A DNA stretch of 64,000 nucleotides, taken from contig NC_057917.1 in assembly GCF_018873765.1 (NCBI RefSeq), forward strand, positions 59,144,464 to 59,208,463, given 5' to 3'. Shown one piece after another: positions 58,101 to 64,000 of this stretch. Source of the stretch: Telopea speciosissima. Lineage: Eukaryota; Streptophyta; Magnoliopsida; Proteales; Proteaceae. The position numbers were made by a program, and so were the translations under genes. The notes beneath the pieces were generated by a model. The model was not told where the DNA came from and made no database searches. It saw nothing but the letters and a program-made list of their open reading frames with translations. How positions within the stretch are numbered: position 1 is the first letter of the stretch; each line of letters begins with the position of its first letter.

Positions 58101-61100
58101 AATAAGGGAACCCTAGTGTAATACTTGCAGTCTTATAGAGTATGATGGTGAAAGCAAACAATTCTGATGAAGACTAATAACTTGTGGGACATATTACTAG
58201 ACAACAAACCACAGAGGACAGAATCACATTGAGACAGAATATTAAAACTATGATATCTCAGAATCTAATTGTCGGGTGAAGGTAAATTTAGAATCAAATA
58301 GTCCTCTAAACAGGCTGTTTCAGCCCTCAAATATCAGGCTGATACACTGGTTGGATATGCTGGAACAGTAGGTAATAGAAATTAGAAACTTAAGAAGACA
58401 GAATTTGGAAACAGAAAATAAATAATAATAACTCACAAACCAGAAGTCAGATGGACCTCCGGTTCTGGTTGAAGGAAGAACTAATAGGGGAATATGTGGT
58501 GAAAGTTTAAGCCTCATCCAATGGCTGGATTGGCAGAAACATTATGACAAAGCCACAGTTAGAATAGGGTTAAAAACAGAAACTGCAGGGGGAAAGCCAG
58601 AATAGAATCCTGCAGAAAAGTGACTTACTAATAGCTATATTAAAGATATAATAAGAAGACACGAACAGAGATAGAGATTACCTACTGATGACCATGATAG
58701 AGACAAAGATGGTTGCTGGAATTTGACAGAACAGTATGGAAGAAGAAGAAAGAGAAAGAAAGAAGACGAGAAGGTAGAAGGGATATGATCAATAGGGTTC
58801 ACCACCTATGGGATGCAGGAAAGGCTTCACCACCAGTCCCAAACCAAGGATTCACCACCTTGGGTTCCACTTACTTCACTGCAAGGGTTGTAACTGATTC
58901 ACTTCAGTACACACACACACACACTCACATAAGAGGTAGTTAATGTAGTTCTGATTTAATAGATAAGCCAGTACTAAAAACAGAACCAATACAGAGGCAA
59001 AAAATTCTAGAATAGGGAGAAAATATATAGAATGAAATCAGTCAATCTGATCTGGCTGAAAGCCTGGTCGAGTTATACTATTAGAGGGTATAAGCCTTGC
59101 TGAAAATCTCAGCAAGATCCAATGGTCAGATCTGCTGATGTGGACAAGTCCTAGTGACACTAGGACAAGGCTAATCTGTTAAACTGAAGCTCAGATTAAT
59201 AATCGGATTTCAGGGTTTTATATGCCAACAGAATATCATTATGGGTTATTAATTTCAGACCCAATAGAACATCAATATGGGTTATTAATTTCAGACCCAA
59301 CAGAATAGTAAACAGCCTATGTCGATTTCAGCCTTTATGGTCACAAGGATCAATCCTACTTGAAGTTGGACTCTGAATAACCAGCAGATTTGAAATTTGA
59401 AAACAGATTGTGAAAGTGGACGCTGACAGTCGGAGAATTCTGTAAACAGAATCAAAATCAGCAATATACATTTCAGTCAAAACAGCAGTCCTAGTGGAGA
59501 TAGGACTGAATATCGGAGGAGCTAGAACAGAACAGACTTGCAGAGAAATATATGGACAGAACAGTACCTTAATGAAGACAATAATACCTGGGCTTTCCAC
59601 TGCAAGCCGTTGATTTGATTCACACCAATCACACTTTGATTCCACAAGGAAGAACTATTTCCATGCAAAGAGCAGAAGTAGCAGAATTTTTAAATTTTTT
59701 TTTTGTTTAAAAACAAAGCAAATCATGGGCTATGGAGAGCCCCTTGTCTTTATTTACAAAAGCTAGTAAAGCAGTGATTGAATCCAGCTAGGAAACACCC
59801 TAGCCGATTCCTATTACAAGTGGCCATTCCTTTTTTAAAGTCTAAGTGGCCTTTAAAAAGGCTGTGTTCCCAAACTTTAATTAAAACGAAAAGAAACAAA
59901 CTATCTAACCTAAGCTGAACCAATTGAACCACAGGTTCAACTGGGACTGACTCAAACAACTAAAAATATAAAACAAATGGACTAAACTTAAAACAAAGGA
60001 CCCAAGCCTTGAAATAGGCTGGGCTGTGTTAAGCAGGTCCAGGGATCACTGATTAGTCGAATGAGTCCCTCCCTCTGGCCTATCATTCATTGGTTGATCT
60101 GGCTGGCAGCTCCAGCATCTCCTGCGTCTCCATGGGGCCCCCTTCTGCCAAGTTTGCTGCTAGGAGTTCCTCTAGTCAAATCAATAATCAATAGAAGTCC
60201 CTATAGAAGTTGACTGACCTGGCTCTTCTTTCGACGATCTACTGCTCCCTCTTAGTTGCACATGCCCATGCTTTAATTTGAAACCCCTAGCCAGTGATTA
60301 TTCCCCTGGAAGATCGAAGTATTGAATTCCTCCTCCCTTCGGTCCAGATATTTTGGAACCCCTCTCTGCAACGAATACCTTCCTACAGCAAGGTGAGCCT
60401 CTGCCCTTCTCCTAAAATCCACTCCAGGTCGGAGGAGCAGCTAGTCCAATTTCTTGAGCAGCTGAGATATTGAAGACCTCTTGCGCTGGTATGTCTTCAG
60501 TACTGCATCACTGTTTTCAAAAACATCAAATCTGTGGGATAGTGTGCCTTTTGCTCTTTATTTATAATAACCAATGAACTGAAGAACATTCAAGTCCTAT
60601 TGCAACTACGACTGCTATATAACACTTAGCTGAAAATCCAAATCCTAACTTTGACTGACTCAAACTACTAAACAAGAAAAGATACAAACAAAGTTCCTAC
60701 ATTTTGGACAAAACAGTTTCAGCATTGGTGGGCTCAAATGGTTTCCAGCACTACTATTTTCACTTTGTGTAGGTGTGATTTTGTCATTCTGACATGATTG
60801 GCCTCATGTCAAATATAGTGGCCTATCTCAACTGTATAGCCGAATTTTTTTATAGGGCTATTCCCCTTTTCCCATCAACTATTCAAATTTTTTAAAGTGG
60901 ATTTATGTTTTTTTAGCAATTTTAAAAGCTGCTTATGTGATCTTATCACAGCGGGGCATCTATGAAAGGATACCCAGCCTGATTGCTACGCCTAACGAAG
61001 TCAGATTCGACTAAAAATCCATTACAAAATTATGATGTGGATAACTTGTTCACCATGTTTAGTGCTAACTGAAACTGTCACATGACAGATATAGTCAGCA

Positions 61101-62436
61101 TGGGGCTGGACAGAGTGGCCTCCAATCCTGTGCCCCATGGTCTGCATCACTGAGACAAACCCAATAACTTGCAATCCCTGACTGAGCCATCTATCCGGGA
61201 CTGAGCAAGCAACGGTCAAAATTGAGCGTTGCTACACACAGTAGGGGAACCTAGTGTAAAACATGCAGTCTAATAGAGTGTGATGATGAAAGCAAACAAT
61301 TCCCTGTGAATGATATTTCTTGGGACTTCCATGGCAGATCTGATGCTAGTGCCCCGGTGTGCAACTGGTCTACTTGTTCTCATAAGAGAATCCATGTTTA
61401 GAACTCGACTGAAATTTTATGTGAAGCATTTTTTCATGACATGTTGTTTTACTTCTGAGGATTAAGAATTTTGTTTTTTGCACATCTAGTTTCTTATTCC
61501 CTATGTTCAAATTCAACTCCATTGAAAGGCATACTGTCTTCCTACCAACTTGGGTTTGCCATTTTGGCCCTTAACGGGGCTGTTGGACCAAAAAGCACTC
61601 GACCCAAATATGACATCAACTGTGTTTGATGTGTTTCAAATAAGTTAAAGTAGTCTATGTACTAGGCTACTAGCCAGCATTGATCTGCTAATGGCCACAC
61701 TATTAGCTTCTTAGTGTTTCTAGTGGAAATATCATTCTTTTGTACTTAAGTTGGTCTTTCAATAGTTAAATTCTTTAACAGTATAAATTGGACACCCTTA
61801 TGGACTTCTTTCTTTCTGATATTAATGTTTATATAAGTCTGAAGGATATTATTATATAGGTGAAATACGGGTGAAGGAAGAATTCCTTCACCATGGATGA
61901 AGTGACTTCATGGTTGGACTCTTGGGTCATCATTACACTCCCACCTGAAGAAGTCAAAACTACCCTCCCCTGTAGCGGCCATCTGATGGTACCGATGCTC
62001 ATGGTGAAGGAATTCATCCTTCACCATGGGTGAAGGGAAACTTAGTCATATTATGTATGTTGCATTGCTGATGCATCACTTTATATGTTAAAATTAGGAT
62101 GTTTCCAGGTCTGCCTGTAGGGGTGCTCTGAGATTCTTTTATATTCATTCTATGAAGCAACCATTTTCAAAGGGTGATGGAAAGTTTGATCTTCATTAAT
62201 GAAACAAAATGTTATCTTAATTTTATCTCTACCATTTTCTTCTAAAAGTCTTGTGAAGTAGTTGTAAATTGCATGCTCATTGTCCATTTTTTTTCTCCTA
62301 ATTCTGATTCTGTTAATGTTTGAAGGTCACACTGCTGGATTTTGTGCAATGTGTGCCATCCAAGATCATGTAAGGCGTGCTCTACAATCCAGTGGGAGAA
62401 TATTAGCCCCAAAACATCTCGTGATGAACTTGCGGT
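55179..62436 (+). CDS. UBP23: Ubiquitin-specific protease, UBP23-like, first three coding exons, 3' partial
   Basis: USP-family deubiquitinase (cysteine protease that removes ubiquitin from proteins). Exon 1 (55179-55496) encodes a plant UBP23-type N terminus: [39 protein letters not shown]. Exon 2 (55848-55962) holds the Cys box [19 protein letters not shown] with catalytic Cys at residue 117. Exon 3 (62326 to 62434 or 62436) gives [20 protein letters not shown] and [14 protein letters not shown]. The Cys codon is split across intron 2 (T|GT). Two GT donors are possible at the exon 3 end (62435 or 62437). The next family block (SRNFRNARQEDAHEYM) is not found in 62437-64000, so exon 4 and the His box lie beyond the right edge. 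Intron 2 is 6.4 kb and TE-enlarged. No stop or frameshift in the exons. UBP25 is a less likely assignment. Confidence 0.93.
57886..58165. repeat. Direct repeat, left copy, in UBP intron 2
   Basis: Matches 61012-61303 in the same orientation with scattered indels. Shared blocks include ACAAAATTATGATGT, CCCAATAACTTGCAATCCC, CTGAGCCATCTAT and GAAAGCAAACAATTC. The two copies are 3.1 kb apart and could be the LTRs of a non-autonomous element, but neither starts TG nor ends CA at the visible limits. 56000-57885 holds intron sequence without an identified element. Confidence 0.8.
58166..61011. other. Sequence between the direct repeats
   Basis: 2.8 kb with no recognisable protein. Contains a CA microsatellite (58909-58922), a duplicated GGGTTATTAATTTCAGACCC (59242 and 59279) and a GGAGATAGGACTGAATATCG patch (from about 59495) that is shared with the array at 51.9-52.0 kb. 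Composition is like a non-coding, non-autonomous LTR element or old intron. Confidence 0.4.
61012..61303. repeat. Direct repeat, right copy, in UBP intron 2
   Basis: Counterpart of 57886-58165; estimated about 80 percent similar by eye, with several short indels. Confidence 0.8.
61870..62037 (+). mobile_element. MITE, GAATTCCTTCACC family, copy 2
   Basis: Left GGTGAAGGAAGAATTCCTTC and right reversed GGTGAAGGATGAATTCCTTC, then CACCATG on both arms. Each end is itself a small hairpin. A second copy, reversed, is at 47680-47853. No clear duplication. Confidence 0.7.
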
Positions 62437-63200
62437 GTATCCTAATACTAAATGATTCACATTTCAGGACTTCAGTTTGAAACAAGCAATTTCAAAGAAC
62501 ATATTTTGTTTTATTTTGTGGCAGTGGTGGTTATTAGGGTTAGTTAGTTGAAATATTGTGCAGAAACTAAATGCACTCTTAGAAAAGGTTATTCGGGTTA
62601 TGTTAGTTAAAATATGGTGCAGAAACTAAATGCACTCTTAGAAAAATGTAAATTATGCAGAACAATTAAATAGTGAGCTAAGACATATGATTATGGAAGA
62701 ATCTGAAAACATGAATGCAATACCTGGATTCTCCATCTGTAGTCTGTGGCCTTCCGGGATTGGTGGGAGCATTTAGAGATTGAGTGGAGCCTTGATACAG
62801 GTCTCTTTGGGTTCAATGGGTATCATGGGTTCCAGCTTCAGCAGTTGCTTAGGCCCTCCTCTTTGGTTTATGGGTGGCCAGTTTCCTTGGCAGCAATTTT
62901 CTCCAGATCATGGAGATTTAGCAAATGTGTTTACTTAATTTGTATTTGGAACAAGTCATTCCTAAAGTCTGTCTTATTACATCAAAAGTGGCTTGATCCT
63001 TCACATCTGCCATCAACTCCTTATTATAGTCGATACCAATTCCAGTCTGTGGCCTTGTGGATGAGCTGGCAAGTTCTGGGTTGGAAGAGATTATCTGTCC
63101 ATGGATCCCTCTACCCTGACTTTATTTTTTCTTCTCTTCTTTCCTCTCATTCCTTTTTTACCTGTCCCTGATCTCTCAACTATGTTTTGTTTGTTAAAAT
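62437..63200. other. UBP intron 3 (part)
   Basis: No exon found. A 51-base direct duplication (GGTTA...AATAT.GTGCAGAAACTAAATGC) at about 62535-62640. A 141-codon open frame (62746-63171) has no recognisable domain and is likely chance. Confidence 0.45.
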
Positions 63201-63476
63201 TAGGGATGTAAACGGATCGGATTCGGCTCGGATAGTGCTATATCCGCATCCGCATCCGCATCCGATTAGCTTTCGGACGGATTCGGATAGTGCTAAACGG
63301 ATACGGACACGGATACGGATCGGATATTTTATCCATTTACATGTAAATATAGCTTTTTGGATAGCTATAGCCTATCCATATCCGTATCCGTTTAGCTTTC
63401 GGACGGATTCGGATAGTGCTAAACGGATACGGACACGAATTCGGAAACGGATTTCGGCTATTCATTTACATCCCTA
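63201..63476 (+). mobile_element. hAT-like MITE, CGGAT-rich family, copy 2
   Basis: 276 bases, ends TAGGGATGTAAACGG and ATTTACATCCCTA, with an exact 8-bp duplication GTTAAAAT at 63193-63200 and 63477-63484. Ends and duplication length are those of hAT elements. The interior consists of ATCCGCATCC, GGATACGGAC and similar palindromes. Lies in UBP intron 3. Confidence 0.93.
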
Positions 63477-63484
63477 GTTAAAAT

Positions 63485-64000
63485 TAAGGTTATGCCAGTA
63501 TCGATCCCTTTACATGTGTCTGCCATACACAAAAACTCCTGTTTTGTGTATTGAGTTCCTGTATCAAAATAACTTCAGACTTTGTTGTGTTCTTGACCCA
63601 ATATGCCAAACTGCCTTAAGTTTCCCATTATGGTTTTGGGTTGCCTAATTGCACAACAATGTAAATTTTGCTGCACCTTCTTCAACCAAGATTTTCTGTT
63701 CTTTCTGTCCAAGCTCTCCCTTTTTCCCTGTTCGTTATTTGGGTCATGCTTTGGTTGGTGGGCATTTCTAAACAAGATCTGAGTTTTACTGAAACTTAAC
63801 ACAATGGAATCCAAGTCATTATACCTTGACAGCAGCACTCTTGTTCTCTTTATCAACAAGTGCTTCTCTTCTTCTACTTGTTCCTTTTATTCTTTCTGCT
63901 AATTTATGCCGTCTGATTTTGACTAGTCACTTCTAGCCAGATGTATTGGGCTGATAAAATCTTATGGGTGCCACCTTCTATCACTTTACAGGAGTCTCAT
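63485..64000. other. UBP intron 3 (continued)
   Basis: No element identified. A possible acceptor (TTTACAG) at 63985-63991 lies at the very edge, but the following nine bases cannot be assigned to the protein. Confidence 0.35.

Noticed and set aside
62746..63171. 141-codon open frame on the plus strand
   Set aside because: Lies in UBP intron 3, has no recognisable domain, and is Trp/Ser/Phe-rich as chance frames are.
63985..64000. Possible UBP exon 4 start after TTTACAG
   Set aside because: Only nine bases follow and they cannot be matched; the family block that should come first is missing before it.

Overview
The window is nuclear DNA of a flowering plant. It has GT-AG spliced genes with long introns, plastid-targeted and plant-specific gene families, and a dense load of plant transposable elements: Ty1/copia and Ty3/gypsy LTR elements, LINEs, an Au-type SINE, MULEs, and hAT-like and MULE-like MITEs. 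The proteins look dicot-like or early-diverging angiosperm, but I cannot name the species from sequence alone. I saw no tRNA, rRNA, CRISPR array or bacterial operon.

Layout. (1) 1-1252: the 3' end of a decayed Ty1/copia element. (2) 1498-5056, minus strand: the first two coding exons of a class II (PTEN-domain) formin whose remaining exons lie left of the window; the copia element sits in its second intron. (3) 5057-11990: intergenic, with a LINE whose right target-site duplication was later split by a solo LTR, another LTR, and a LINE RNase H remnant. (4) 11991-32563, plus strand: a complete ten-exon FAD6 (plastid omega-6 desaturase). Nearly 15 kb of it is one intron holding a SINE, a fold-back with a captured trihelix-gene fragment, a gypsy LTR-leader-gag remnant, hAT MITEs and several tandem repeats. 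(5) 33667-34995, minus strand: a single-exon BTB/POZ (KCTD-like) gene, convergent with FAD6. (6) 35-55 kb: about 19 kb without a host gene, containing three long-TIR MULE-like elements (one is a Pack-MULE with GAPN and subtilase gene pieces), many MITEs and a tandem array. (7) 55179 to the right edge, plus strand: the first three coding exons of a UBP23-like ubiquitin-specific protease with a TE-expanded second intron.

The four host genes are unrelated in pathway (actin nucleation, plastid lipid desaturation, a BTB protein, deubiquitination); I see no cluster logic. The main interest is the transposon record: nested insertions with readable target-site duplications, host exon fragments captured with their intron boundaries, and extreme TE growth of one intron of an essential-looking lipid gene. 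I found no convincing new biochemical system.
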